From: Jaltomata sinuosa
Lineage: Eukaryota; Streptophyta; Magnoliopsida; Solanales; Solanaceae
Reading direction: 5' to 3'
Assembly: GCA_003996215.1 (NCBI GenBank)
Contig: QJPP01000049.1
Span: 1,302,001 to 1,366,000, forward strand
Length of the DNA: 64,000 bases
The translations under genes were made by a program, and so were the position numbers. Under the pieces are notes generated by a model. The model was not told where the DNA came from, did no database searches, and saw nothing but the letters and a program-made list of their open reading frames with translations. The stretch's first letter is position 1. The number at the start of each line of letters is the position of its first letter. Of the stretch, positions 45,195 through 56,990 are shown one piece after another.

Positions 45195-46341
45195 TGTCGC
45201 ACCTCATTTCTCTCGCGAAAAGCGGGATTCGACGTGACAACTCTTTTTTAGAATAAAAGAGTGAAGAGTCACCACCTAACGAATTAAAGGCGCGTTAGGG
45301 CACCATACTAACTAACTACGATTAAATTTAAATTAGGGTCTACGTCACCAGAAATTGGTAAGAGTTCAAATTACCTCGAAAGGAACGTGATAGGCACCTT
45401 TCGAGGTCCACAAATGTTGGTCCCTGCCGAATTCATTATTTATGTGGGGAGATACGTGATAAACAAAGGATCGAATAATTTATTAAGCTAAACTAGCTAC
45501 GTGATAAGCATACAAATTTTTATTTTAAGAAAAGTAAGCAAATTAAGCATAAGTTTTACATATTAAATCTAACACATGTGGCGAATAAATAAATATACCA
45601 ATTCATTTACTAATTAAATAAGTTATTCTTTAGCATGCGAATTTAAATAACTAGGTGACTTAAACACAGAAAAATCTTTTATTTTAAAATGAATAAATAA
45701 ACTACGCGTAAATTATTATCTAATAAATATGAATCTAGGTGATAAAACAATTAAACATGCGAAATTTGACAAGTGACGCGTATGAGACTAGGAAAGCCAC
45801 AAAATTCATGAATTCAATTAATCAAAGTAAGCTCTCAGAACGCCAAATATAGAAAATAAAATACATGTAGTATTAACAATCAAGATTAAGAGAGACTGAC
45901 CTGGTCGCTTCCAGTAGAAGATTTAAAGTATTCGAATTACTCACATAAATAAGAAAAACTAGGACGTAAAAATCAACAGAGTAAATGATAGAGAAACTGA
46001 CTTGGTTGCTTCCAAATAATTATTTAAAGCACTCGAATGACATAAAATATAATAATAAATAAAGTTAATCTACACATAGAACTACGTATTCAGGGACATA
46101 AAGATTGTGAAGATCAAGAGACTAACCTTGTTGGCGAATAGTTGAATTAATAAAGAATACCTTTGGTTATTCTCCGTTTCGCATAGTGTGTTCTTATTGG
46201 CCGCATAAATTATAAAATCTCGCAAAAGAAAAGAAATGGTTAGTAAAGCGTATGCCACCTTAATTTTGGTGGTAAATATAATATAAGAAACTAAAATAAA
46301 CAACAAATTAACAACACATACAGTAAAGTTAAGATAGAGAG

Positions 46342-46376
<35 letters not shown>

Positions 46377-48135
46377 TCAGGTATAGCGAGGCTGAAAATG
46401 GGCTCAATGCGATGTTACCCACTCTATTCTATTTTCGTATGACCGTCTCTCTTAAACTCTTTAAAACAAGACTTAAAGAATTCATAAAAATATTTCAAAG
46501 CACTAAATAAATATTTCAGTATTTCAAAGTTATGTAAAGCTTTAAAAAATATTTGGGTATTCAGATTGTAAAAATAATAATATATATCTAAGAATTAACA
46601 CAACGGTAAAAAGTTGTCAAGTCTTTGAGATTTTAAAAGGGTGACATAAAAAAATTAGAAAAGAATGGAGTAACGGATTGTTTTATTTTTTAATAAAGCT
46701 ATGTGCTTCATACGAGAAGTCAGCTATAGCCTGCCTTTTTTTCATCATTTCCCAAAACGTACCTGATCCCCGCTTGGGGGCGGCTAACTCCATTTTGAGA
46801 TTCGCTTTGTGCATTGACTCCTTCACTCCCCGGGATTGAACTTCAAGTGACGTCATTCCGTCATAGCGTACATGTAAAAAATATTCAAGGGGGTGAGAGT
46901 ATGTTTGTTCTTCGTGTTTACTAATTAAAATAATAAAGTGCGTAACAAAGATTATTTTTTTTGTATCAAAGTAAGTACATAAGAAAAGAGATTTCAGGAA
47001 AAGTCTCATGTTCTCTCTTAACTAGACAATAAGTTTTGAATTAAATCCGCAACTCATTTCGTTCAAACGAACAATTAATTAACAGAGTAAGGTCTTAAAC
47101 TTTTGATCTAGGCTAAAAGCATAATTGAATCACGAAGGCACATTTTATTCTCGAAGCATTCCTAGGCCAAACTACTGAGAATTCGAAGAAATCACTAATA
47201 ATGCATCAAATTAGGTCACTAGTATATAAAACAAATTGTCCTCATTAGTTCACTATGTCACGATATTCATTACAGTAGAATACAAAAATGAAATACCAAG
47301 ACAAACATTAATATGAAAAATGTTAACCAAACCTTTTGAATGTTGCAATCCCAAACCCAATAAAACAGTTACTTCCCTTTTCTATAAATTACTATTTACA
47401 GATATCACATAATTCACAATAAGCATGGTACAAAATCACAATAAGCATGGAACAAACTAATATACTAACCCAGCAATTATTTTTTAATTTAACATAAGAA
47501 ATAATTAAGGATCCAGACACATAACATAAAGCAAATCAGATAATTTTCCACATTTAAGATGATTAAGAGATTTTGAAAGTTAAAGACTGTGAAAATGGAC
47601 CTCCAAGCTTTGGATTACAATTTGATGGAATGAACTGGACGTTTGTGACTTGGACGAACCTCGACTTGGAACCATCGACGGACCGAAACTTGTGCCAGTG
47701 AAACCACGGGGAAGCAGACGGAGCTACATGGAGGGGCCGATTAGTTTTGGAGCTGCAACAATGGTGTTTTAAGGTGGTTCTACGGTGGAGAAAGGTCCGA
47801 ACTTTGGGTGGTTAGCGGTTCGGCGGCAGCGTGACAGCTATGGAGGAAGAAGAGCTATTGTTACAATGGTTATGAAGGTTTTAAAGTGGTGGTTATTGCA
47901 CCGAATCCCCAAGTTCTCGTCACTCTGCTTTCGACGTGAATACTCTCTGTATCTCTTCTTGGAGTTGGTCAAGGGGTACTCTAATAGTGTGTATGGCCCC
48001 TCAAGGAATTGGTATATATAATAAGGATCAATGGCCAATATAGACGTTGGGGAAGAGGGTTTAAAATGAAAAATAATCATTTTAAATAGGAGTGATTTGG
48101 GAGGATATTAACGTTGGGTAGAGGGAGTAAAAAAT
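45195..48135 (-). mobile_element. Ogre/Tat-like LTR (solo or truncated)
   Basis: The plus strand begins TGTCGCACCTCATTTCTC, then CGCGAAAAGCGGGATTCGAC, GAGTGAAGAGTCACCACC and GCGTTAGGGCACCATACT. The same order occurs at the lower ends of the two LTRs at 49317 and 54038. In minus orientation this is an LTR 3' end. The GC-richer stretch at 47560-47860 parallels that of the 54-56.8 kb LTR. Three diverged ~100-bp blocks (about 45890, 45985, 46110) are arranged in tandem. An upper LTR terminus was not found before the MITE at 48136. Confidence 0.6.
46345..46373. repeat. (GA)n microsatellite
   Basis: About 14 uninterrupted GA units. Confidence 0.95.
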
Positions 48136-48863
48136 GGGAGTGGCTCCGCTCCATTATTTTTTGTTCAAGTAATTATCAATACAGTTTTAGATGGCTGCCA
48201 TATGGCCTTAAATATTTTAATAGTTAGAATCTAGTCCAAATTTATTCTCTACAATAATTATTTTAAGTAGTACATAAAAGCACATAATATTTTACTTTTT
48301 TCTTTTATTCAATTAATAATATTTGTTCATTCCCCTACAACTTAGTGTAATAATTATTGATATGTCAAATGATATTATGATAGAAATAAATAAGCATGTG
48401 GTGAAAATCAAACACAAAAGAAGAATTAAAATTAATTTCATAATTTTAAATAATAATAATTTTTCTAGATCTAGAAAACGAAAATAATTAAGTAAACTAA
48501 TATGCAGTAGAAAAATATATCAAAATTAATATGATCTTTGTTTAGTTGAAGATTTAAATTATAAAATATTTATTCATTTTAACGCGATCTGAGAAAATAA
48601 ATATTACGTCTAACAAAAAATTAAGTGACAAAAATATACTAAAATAGAAAAAAAAATTATAAACTCTTCGCTTGTACTGTTTAGATTTTTAAAAAAAACT
48701 TTTTTCTCTTTTAAGTCTTACCAATAATAGAGATTTAATTAATAATATAGAGAAAATATTCAAGATAAATCTTAACCATTAAAATATTTAAGGCCACATG
48801 GCATCCATCTAAAGCTACATTGATGATTACTTGAGCAAAAGTTAATGGAGCGAAGCAACTCCC
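48136..48863. mobile_element. Mutator-like MITE, 728 bp, 91-bp inverted repeats
   Basis: The left arm 48136-48226 starts GGGAGTGGCTCCGCTCC; the right arm 48773-48863 ends GGAGCGAAGCAACTCCC. The arms are inverted copies with about 13 differences in 91. Each border carries GTAAAAAAT (48127-48135 and 48864-48872), a perfect 9-bp target duplication, the length made by Mutator-like transposases. The interior is AT-rich with no ORF. It depends on a transposase encoded elsewhere. Confidence 0.88.
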
Positions 48864-48872
48864 GTAAAAAAT

Positions 48873-49267
48873 AGGTACCATGCAAGATCTTTTTTTTTGG
48901 AGTTATTTTTGGAGAAGGAAAAAATAATTATTCTTCTCATGAAAGGAAAAAATATTGAAGAGGATTTTTCTAAATATGAAAAGGTTTAATCAAGTTTAAA
49001 ATTTGAAATTTGAACACAATATATTTGAATCCAAATAAATTCAACTAAGATATAAGTATTTAAAGAGTAACTACTAAATTACTAAGTAAAAGAAAATATT
49101 ACATAGTAACTCAACAATTATACTTGGTAATCAAAAGTTATTCACCAATATTTACGATAATACAAATAATAACTTTAAAATATTCCTCAAGTATTTATTT
49201 TAAAAAAATAATAGATAAATGCAAAAGAGTAAGTAAATAAAGTAAAATACTTTTGCAAGTGAATAAT

Positions 49268-49315
<48 letters not shown>

Positions 49316-49316
49316 G
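48873..49316. other. AT-rich spacer with (TAA)n, no gene seen
   Basis: A TAA/AAT trinucleotide run of about 14 units occupies 49271-49312. The last five bases before the LTR (AACAG) are a likely target duplication of the next element. Confidence 0.7.
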
Positions 49317-50990
49317 TGTCGCGCCCCATTTTTCTCGCGAAAAGTGGGTCATCGACGTGAGAACTCTTTTTAAGATAGAAAAGAGTGAAGAGTCACCACC
49401 TAACGGATTTAAGGTGCGTTAGGGCACCATACTAACTAACTAACGGTTAAATTAATTTTAGAGGTCTACGTCACCAGAAATCGGGTAAGGGTTCAAGTTA
49501 CCTCAAAAGGAAAGTGTTAAGCACCTTTCGAGGTCCACAAATATGGGTCCCTGCCGGATTCGTTATTTATGTGGGAAATTATGTGATAAACAAAGATCGA
49601 TATGAATTAATAAAACTAACCGCTATACAAATAAATTCTATTTTTTAAGAAGTCAATAAATTAAACCAGTTTAATTATTAATGAAACTAGGTGAGCGAGA
49701 ATTAAGCATGTGGAATATTTAAAAGCTAAATAAACACATAAGAAAATCAGATAAGCGAGAAGATAGAATTCGAAAAAAAATGATATAGGAAAAGAGATCT
49801 AATTAGTAGGTGATTTAATTAATACTACTCCAAATACGTAAGAATATAAGAATTAAACTTAGGTTAATTTTAACCTATTCGGATCAGCGCCCGGCTTATT
49901 TACCGAAGACAATTTCAAGACATTGTCGTATTCTGCTCGGGTCAATTTCCATCATGTCCGTCTATCTACCCACCTAAGTTGGTTATTAAGATTATTCTTC
50001 CTAGGAGCGTACTAAAGAAATGGAAAATCTAGTGTACCTTAGTATGCCTACCCGTCCCAACTTAATGTCCAAGAGACATTGGACTTACTAACTTGGATAT
50101 ATGTCTAGACAAATAAAATTTCAAGGCTACTTAATGAGACTCGGGATTAACGTCATACAAAAACATACAATGGACTTTAAAACAAGTAGCACAGAATGGT
50201 TTCGAATAGGCCTCACAATTCGCACAATTAACAATTTATGTAGTTGATCTTATGAGCATGATATCTAGGATTGAACATTTAGAAAATTGACATTTTATTA
50301 AAACATGTGGACATGATCAAGACATACAGGAATTAAGTAAGTCCTATAAGCATAATATCTAGTGGTTTTAGCATGCATACCTAAATTTTACTAATTTTAA
50401 ACATGCTGAAACTGGTTTATTTACGGGCCTGAATTTAGTGATTTTAAACATGCTGGAACTGATTTTAATATGCTGAATTAAATTTGACAGATATAAACAT
50501 GTTGAAACTAGCTTTAATATGCTGAATTAAATTTAACAGATTTAAACATGCTGAAACTGATTTTAATATGCTGAATTAAATTTAACAGATTTAAACATGC
50601 TGAAACTGATTTTAATATGCCGAATTAAATTTGACAGATTTAAACATGTTGAAACGGATTTGACTCTTAGGCGTGGTTTCACAACTGAAAACAGTTTTAA
50701 GCTTATAGGCATGGTTTCTAGGTAAATAATATCATATTTAACATGTTGAAACAGAAATATCATATAAGCACGATTTCTGATTTTTTTTTTTAAAAGACAA
50801 AGCGGATTTTAAAATCTAAAACATGATTTCTAACAAACGATATTAATACACTCCTATAGGCATAATTTCTAACAAATGAAATTAACAAAAGTCCTATAGG
50901 CATAATTTCTACAGTTTACAATTAAGCAAGTAGCACGTAGTTTGCCCCTCCCCTATAGAAGTCTCCTGAATTTTCTATTTATACCAAAGT
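49317..50990 (-). mobile_element. Ogre/Tat-like 3' LTR, incomplete
   Basis: 49317-50779 aligns closely with 54038-55497 of the 5' LTR. From 50780 the two differ, but CTATAGGCATAATTTCT phrases at about 50860 and 50898 resemble TATAGGCATGGTTTCT in the shared part. LTR-like sequence therefore probably continues to about 50.9-51.0 kb. The upper end is uncertain. Confidence 0.7.
50395..50655 (-). repeat. ~50-bp tandem repeat in the 3' LTR, about 5 copies
   Basis: TTTAAACATGCTGAAACTG, TTTTAATATGCTGAATTAAA and TTTAACAGA repeat in order. Copies differ by a few bases. The same array is in the 5' LTR at 55112-55372. Confidence 0.88.
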
Positions 50991-51283
50991 TTTTTTTTTT
51001 ACAATAAATATTACAGACCAATGAATGAATGAGAAAATAAAATAAGACAGATCTAAACTTTGAAAGCTCCTAAATCCCGGGCGACTCTTCACTGTAAGAC
51101 CCATCTTCTAATAGAGAACCTGTCAAACAAGGTAAACATAGGATTTGGAGGACCCTATTACAACCCATGAGTCTGCCCCTGACATGTCAGAGTTCCTGAG
51201 GATCTCAAGGATCCTAGGTAGTGCTTATGTCAAGGAATAGTGCTTATCCCACAATCTTTGAAATATACTCGACAAAGTTTTCG

Positions 51284-52175
51284 TTAAAGGAGTAAAGGTA
51301 CGAGGTTTTCTCCCTTTTTATGGAGAAGAATCGGGTACCTGATACACCTCTGGAGAACTTTGTGGATTATACGACTGGGGACGCTCATTAAAAATGGCAT
51401 GGACCTGTTCAGAATTTTGATGATATTGTGTTTGAGGTATAGGGGTCGATATCTTATTTCCTTTTTCATCATGTGAGCTCTTCGATGTTTGAAAGACGGC
51501 TTGTATTGTAGAAACATCATTGATTCTCCCCGTCTGAATGCCATATTCTAATTCTTTCCCAATTCAAATCAGATTATCAAAGCTTTGAATACTTGCAAAG
51601 TATAATGATTCATAATATACACCATCGAGTGACCTTATGAAGGTTTGTACCAATTCTTCTTCAGGTACTGAAGGACGCACTTTAGAAGCTTCTAATCTCC
51701 ATCGTGTTACATATTCCTCAAAAGACTCGTGATTCAATTTTCTTAATCTGAGCAAATTTAGCATAGTTGCATCGGCTTTAATGTTGAACTTATATTGTTC
51801 TACAAAGTCTCGATCCATATCTTCCCACGAATATCATTTGTCAAAGTCTTGTTTGGCATACCATGTGAGTGATATTCCCGATAAACTCTGAATAAATAAC
51901 CTCATAAGAAGAGCCTCGTTATGTCCTGTTCCAACCAATCTGCTGCAATAATCCTTAAGATGTGTGATTGGATCTCCATGCCCATCAAACACATTGAATC
52001 TTGGAACTTTGTACCCCAACGGCAATTCAATTCCTGGATGTAGACATAATTTCTTATACCTCAGGTCATAAACATTTTCAAAGCGTAATTTTTCATCCAC
52101 CCTCTCCTCTAAATCATGAATCCTTTTTTGCAATGCACCTAGCTTGTTGTTCTCACTTTCGCCAGATATAATCAT
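51284..52175 (-). pseudogene. gag remnant of the Ogre/Tat-like element
   Basis: The minus strand reads, in pieces 52175-51834, 51818-51564 and 51544-51284, a Ty3/gypsy gag: LGALQKRIHDLEERVDEKL (coiled-coil-like), PLGYKVPRFNVFDGHGDP, LKDYCSRLVGTG, LFIQSLSGISLTWY, then FEEYVTRWRLEASKVRPSV and FIRSLDGVYYE. This is the retrotransposon-gag domain order. Stops at about 51833 and 51563 divide it. No zinc knuckle and no protease follow. The start is not certain. Confidence 0.8.
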
Positions 52176-54016
52176 TCTCGATAAAGTACCACGATCAATG
52201 TGGGCTGAAGATATTTGTTCAGGGAGTGTATGAGTAGGGACGGGGGAGAGGAGATATAGTCCAAAAAGTATTTTGCCTGGAGCTAGAAGGAAGAAGACTA
52301 GCTTTCTTTCGAATACTGAGCATATTTGTCATATTGCAGATTCTTAGTCGAATCGATGTTCAAACGCTAGACAAACTTTGAGCAAAAAATAAATTAAACA
52401 CAAATAAAATTATCATGTAGCATACATAAGCTTGAAACATTGAATAATAATAATGATAATGATACTAAAAATAAAGGACGCCCAAAATGGACGAGAATTA
52501 AAATTTAAAGAGTGATTTAAATGCAGAGATTTGAGCTTTGCACGAAATTTATGATAGTAACAAAACTTATAATTTCGAAGGTTCGGCACGATACTAGGAT
52601 GCAAACTTAAGAGACAAGGGAGTCGTAGGATGAACAAGGCCGATTATTGTTGAACACTAGAGCTCTCTCCACATTATTCTTTTTCATCTAACGTTCAACT
52701 TTAGTCAACCTTAGGAGAAGTAGATTCATGATTAACAAAGGAGGAATGCACGAAAGAAAATATCTTATGAAGAACAATATTATGGAGTCATAGAGTGGAA
52801 TGCCTTATTTATCTGAGTAACAGATTATGATTTATTCAGAATTGAATTGAGGTTATGCGGGATTTATACAATTCCAAAGTTGCGAGAGTTGAAAGATGAC
52901 ACAAACATCAAATGTTGACGATTGAAAGTCAAACTTACGATGAAATATGGACCCAAATAAATAGGATTTTGACAGAGAAAATAATATGTCCATGTAGAAC
53001 GCGAGGAGTCAAGGATATTCTAAAGGTAACAAATTACCCTAAGAGGTTAGAAAGGGGTCTAGGGTATCCTATCAAGGAATAGATCAAATCAAGAGATGAT
53101 TTGCCTGTCAAAAGAAGATTTCCAGAGGACAAGCTCAAATCATAACGCTAGAATAAAAGAGGATTTGACTAGGCCCTAAGATTGTATGATTTGGGCCTAA
53201 AGGAAAAAGGTACGGTACTATAAAATTACTTGCATTTTAATATCGCCTAGAGCTTGGAATTCTAAGAGTAAGGGATAGCTAAGACACGAATTAAATAATC
53301 GAATAGGTAAAATAATAACGTAAACATAAAAGATTAACACATAGCAAATAAATATATGCATCATTTTTGTGTCACGAACACGCATTTATAGTTAATACAT
53401 GCATGACTTAAGTATAAGGGGTGCGCACAATACTATCTTAGTTTTCAAGATTTGGATGGACACAGACTCAAGATTTTTCTATGCGAGGAGGCACGTGGTC
53501 ACACGGTAGCAAAACTATACGCTCACCCCACGTCTATGCCAACTCTCTAAAATAGGTATTTGAAAGAGTTTTGGAGAAGTGCAAAGGCACAACTCACGTG
53601 TATAGTGTGTGAAAGTGTGAAGCTCCCAAGTGGGAGGAAGTATGAATGGAATGCCAGTTATGAAAAACGATAATATGGAGCATATATAAAAAGACGGTAA
53701 CACATTGAACAGTTTATGAAAGCAGTAAAAACAAGTAAATAAATCAATAAAGAATCACAAGTAATTTTGACAAAGAAAATAGAAAATTTTCCGTGAAAAC
53801 ATGAGAATAAATAAAAAATTAATCATGCCAGGATATACAAACTTATATCATCTATGAGAAAACACTAAGCATGAAAACACAAACGAATCAAGGAGCAAGC
53901 TAAACTTAAAAAATAAAATAATAAAATAAATTAGGGAGAAAAAACAGTTATTAAATAAGATAAGGTAACACAAATTCCCACATAATATCAAATCCATAAT
54001 GGTTAGAACCTAAGTA
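52176..54016 (-). other. Leader between 5' LTR and gag, non-coding
   Basis: No ORF longer than about 75 codons and none resembling a protein. Ogre elements carry an extra ORF before gag; nothing of the kind is readable here. Confidence 0.6.
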
Positions 54017-54034
54017 TCCCCAGCGGAGTCGCCA
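54017..54034 (-). other. Primer-binding site (probably tRNA-Arg)
   Basis: The minus strand reads TGGCGACTCCGCTGGGGA three bases after the 5' LTR end. It would pair with a tRNA 3' end TCCCCAGCGGAGTCGCCA. Ogre elements are known to use tRNA-Arg; matching this tRNA is from memory. Confidence 0.7.
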
Positions 54035-54037
54035 TTC

Positions 54038-56829
54038 TATCGCGCCCCATTTTTCTCGCGAAAAGTGTGCCATCGACGTGACAACTCATTTTAAGATAGA
54101 AAAGAGTGAAGAGCGCCACCTAACGGATTTAAGGTGCGTTAGGGCACCATACTAACTAACTAACGGTTAAATTAATTTTAGAGGTCTACGTCACCAGAAA
54201 TCGGGTAAGAGTTCAAGTTACCTCAAAAGGAAGGTGTTAAGCACCTTTCGAGATCCACAAATGTGGATCCCTGCCGGATTCGTTATTTATGTGAGAAATT
54301 ATGTGATAAACAAAGATCGATATGAATTAATAAAACTAACCGCTATACAAATAAATTCTATTTTTTAAGAAGTCAATAAATTAAACCAGTTTAATTATTA
54401 ATGAAACTAGGTGAGCGAGAATTAAGCATGTGGAATATTTAAAAGCTAAATAAACACATAAGAAAATCAGATAAGCGAGAAGATAGAATTCGAAAAAAAT
54501 GATATAGGAAAAGAGATCTAATTAGTAGGTGATTTAATTAATACTACCCCAAACACGTAAGAATATAAGAATTAAACTTAGGTTAATTTTAACCTATTCG
54601 GATCAGCGCCCGACTTATTTACCGAAGACAATTTCAAGACATTATCATATTCTGCTCGGGTCAATTTTCATCATGTCCGTCTATCTACCCACCTAAGTTG
54701 GTTATTAAGATTATTCTTCCTAGGAGCGTACTAAAGAAATGGAAAATCTAGCGTACCTTAGTATGCCTACCCGTCCCAACTTAATGTCCAAGAGGCATTG
54801 GACTTACTAACTTGAATATAGGTCTAGACAAATAAAATTCCAAGGCTACTTAATGAGACTCGAGATTAACGTCATACAAAAACATACAATGGACTTTAAA
54901 ACAAGTAGCACAGAATGGTTTCAAATAGGCCTCACAATTCGCACAATTAACAATTTATGTAGTTAATCTTATGAGCATGATATCTAGGATTGAACATTTA
55001 GAAAATTGACATTTTATTAAAACATGTGGACATGATCAAGGCATACATGAATTAATTAAGTCCTATAAGCATAAAATCTAGTTGTTTTAACATGCATACC
55101 TAAATTTTACTAATTTTAAACATGCTGAAACTGATTTGTCTACGGACCTGAATTTACTGATTTTAAACATGCTGGAACTGAATTTAATATGCTGAATTAA
55201 ATTTGACAGATTTAAACATGCTGAAACTGGCTTTAATATGCTGAATTAAATTTAACAGATTTAAACATGCTGAAACTGATTTTAATATGCTAAATTAAAT
55301 TTAACAAATTTAAACATGCTGAAACTGATTTTAATATGCTGAATTAAATTTGACAGATTTAAACATGCTGAAACGGATTTGACTCTTAGGCGTGGTTTCA
55401 CAACTGAAAACAGTTTTAATCTTATAGGCATGGTTTCTAGGTAAATAATATCATATTTAACATGTTGAAACAGAAATATCATATAAGCACGATTTCTGGT
55501 TAATCGGCATTTAGCCGTGAGAGCCGATATCGAGTCATGCTTAATGTTCTCTTCGTTGATTTTATCAAATATTTACCGGACAAGATGAGGCTTTAGGTGT
55601 TCACCGGATGGAGATTCGTCGGAGCAGCGGTAACATGGTTGCTGTTTGGTTGGTCACCGACGACGTGGGGGTTTTGGATGGGGTTTTCTCCGATAGGGTC
55701 TCGGTTTTGGGTGGAGTGGAGAAAAGGGAGGAGGAAGTGGTGGATGTTTATAGGTGGTGTGGGGTGAGGAGAAGAGGATACGAAGAGCAAGGAGAAGGGA
55801 GAGAGATGATTGGTGGCTGCTGGTGGAGTGAATGGGAGCAGCAACGGTGGTGGTTTTGCCGACCACGGATGAAGCTACAGCGGCTGGTGTTCGCGGTGGA
55901 GTTCACCGGAGACAGAGAGGGGGAGAGGAAGAACGATGGTTGTGGAGGGTTTTGGTGGTGGTTTTTCTGGTCGAAGATGGTGGTGGCTGGAGTCGTTTGT
56001 GGTGGGCCGCCACCTGTCGGCGTGGGACAAGAGAGTGTAGGGTTAAGGGGAGAGTGGTGGAGGGAGAAGGGTGGTGTTGGTTGGTTGAGCGCCGGAGCGG
56101 CGGGGGTGGCGATGGCGAAGTGAGGTGGGCGGAGGGATTTGAGAGAGAGAGGAGAGTGAGATGGAGGGTGGCGGCTGGTGGGAGTGAAGGAGAAGTGGAA
56201 AAATGAAGTTAGGGTTTTGGGGGGGAGTATAATGTAAAAGGAAAGAATAATGGGAGCTGATCTCAGCCATTGATCGTATTAGATCAACGGTTGAGATTCA
56301 ATCTTAATGCGGGTCAGGCGTACCCGAAATAGATTAAATGGGTTTGGGCAGTTGAAATTGATATTGGTCATTTGAAATTGAGTCCAAATTGACTCAATTT
56401 TAGGCTAGAATTGAAATAAATTGAATAAAAGGAGGCTAGAATTTAAATAAATTGGGAAGAAAATTGAAATTGGGCTGCTATTTAATAAATAAAATACTAC
56501 ATATATATAATTTAATAGATAAAATAATAACTGACGATAATTATCAAGCGAAGGATTTTATTTAAAATTAATTACGTATATATATTGTACGTAAAATTAA
56601 TGACATGTAATATTATACAAAATTTATGATAAAATAGTAATAATTAAGAAATAAATTATATATTTGTAAATTGCATACGAATTTAAAAACTGCCAAGACG
56701 ACGGTAAAATACATGATTTATTTAGTAAATAAAAGCAATACGCGAGGAAAATTAAGCTTAAAAAATAAGAATAACTAGTAAAATAACAGCCCGTGAGAGG
56801 TATACGGAGGTCAAAATTGGGTGTCAACA
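54038..56829 (-). mobile_element. Ogre/Tat-like 5' LTR
   Basis: A 2792-bp LTR. Minus-strand start TGTTGACACCCAATTTTGAC, end GGGGCGCGATA, where the other LTR has GGCGCGACA. The stretch 55600-56210 is much richer in G on the plus strand than its surroundings, so long ORFs arise there on both strands by chance. Confidence 0.75.
55112..55372 (-). repeat. ~50-bp tandem repeat in the 5' LTR, about 5 copies
   Basis: Same unit and copy order as at 50395-50655. Confidence 0.88.
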
Positions 56830-56990
56830 AACAATAATCGTAAAGTGATACTAAAATAATGCGGATAATATTTAATAACACAAAATTTTATAAAATAAGT
56901 AAAAATAGCGTTTCTAGCCTTGTGAATAAAATAGATGCTCGAATGAATAAAATGGCAAAAATGAGGGATAAAATTGGGTGTCAACACATG
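56830..56990 (-). mobile_element. Short remnant of a second Ogre/Tat-like LTR start
   Basis: A second minus-strand TGTTGACACCCAATTTTATC lies at 56990, 161 bases outside the first. The sequence between differs from the start of the 54-56.8 kb LTR. It looks like the beginning of a related older LTR into which the present element inserted. Confidence 0.5.

Larger units (their letters stand above)
49317..56829 (-). mobile_element. Ogre/Tat-like gypsy element, gag only
   Basis: The minus-strand 5' LTR is 54038-56829 (starts TGTTGACACCC, ends GGGGCGCGATA). It is followed by a primer site (54034-54017), a 1.8-kb leader, a gag remnant (52175-51284) and a shortened 3' LTR from about 50.8-51 kb to 49317 (ends GCGCGACA). 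Flanks AACAG (49312-49316) and AACAA (56830-56834) agree at four of five bases. There is no protease, RT or integrase between gag and the 3' LTR, so pol and part of the 3' LTR were lost or were never present. Confidence 0.75.

Noticed and set aside
55608..56206. Long plus-strand ORFs of 171 and 124 codons
   Set aside because: They lie in a G-rich part of an LTR, overlap in two frames with minus-strand ORFs, and encode low-complexity Gly/Trp/Arg/Glu-rich products without any domain.
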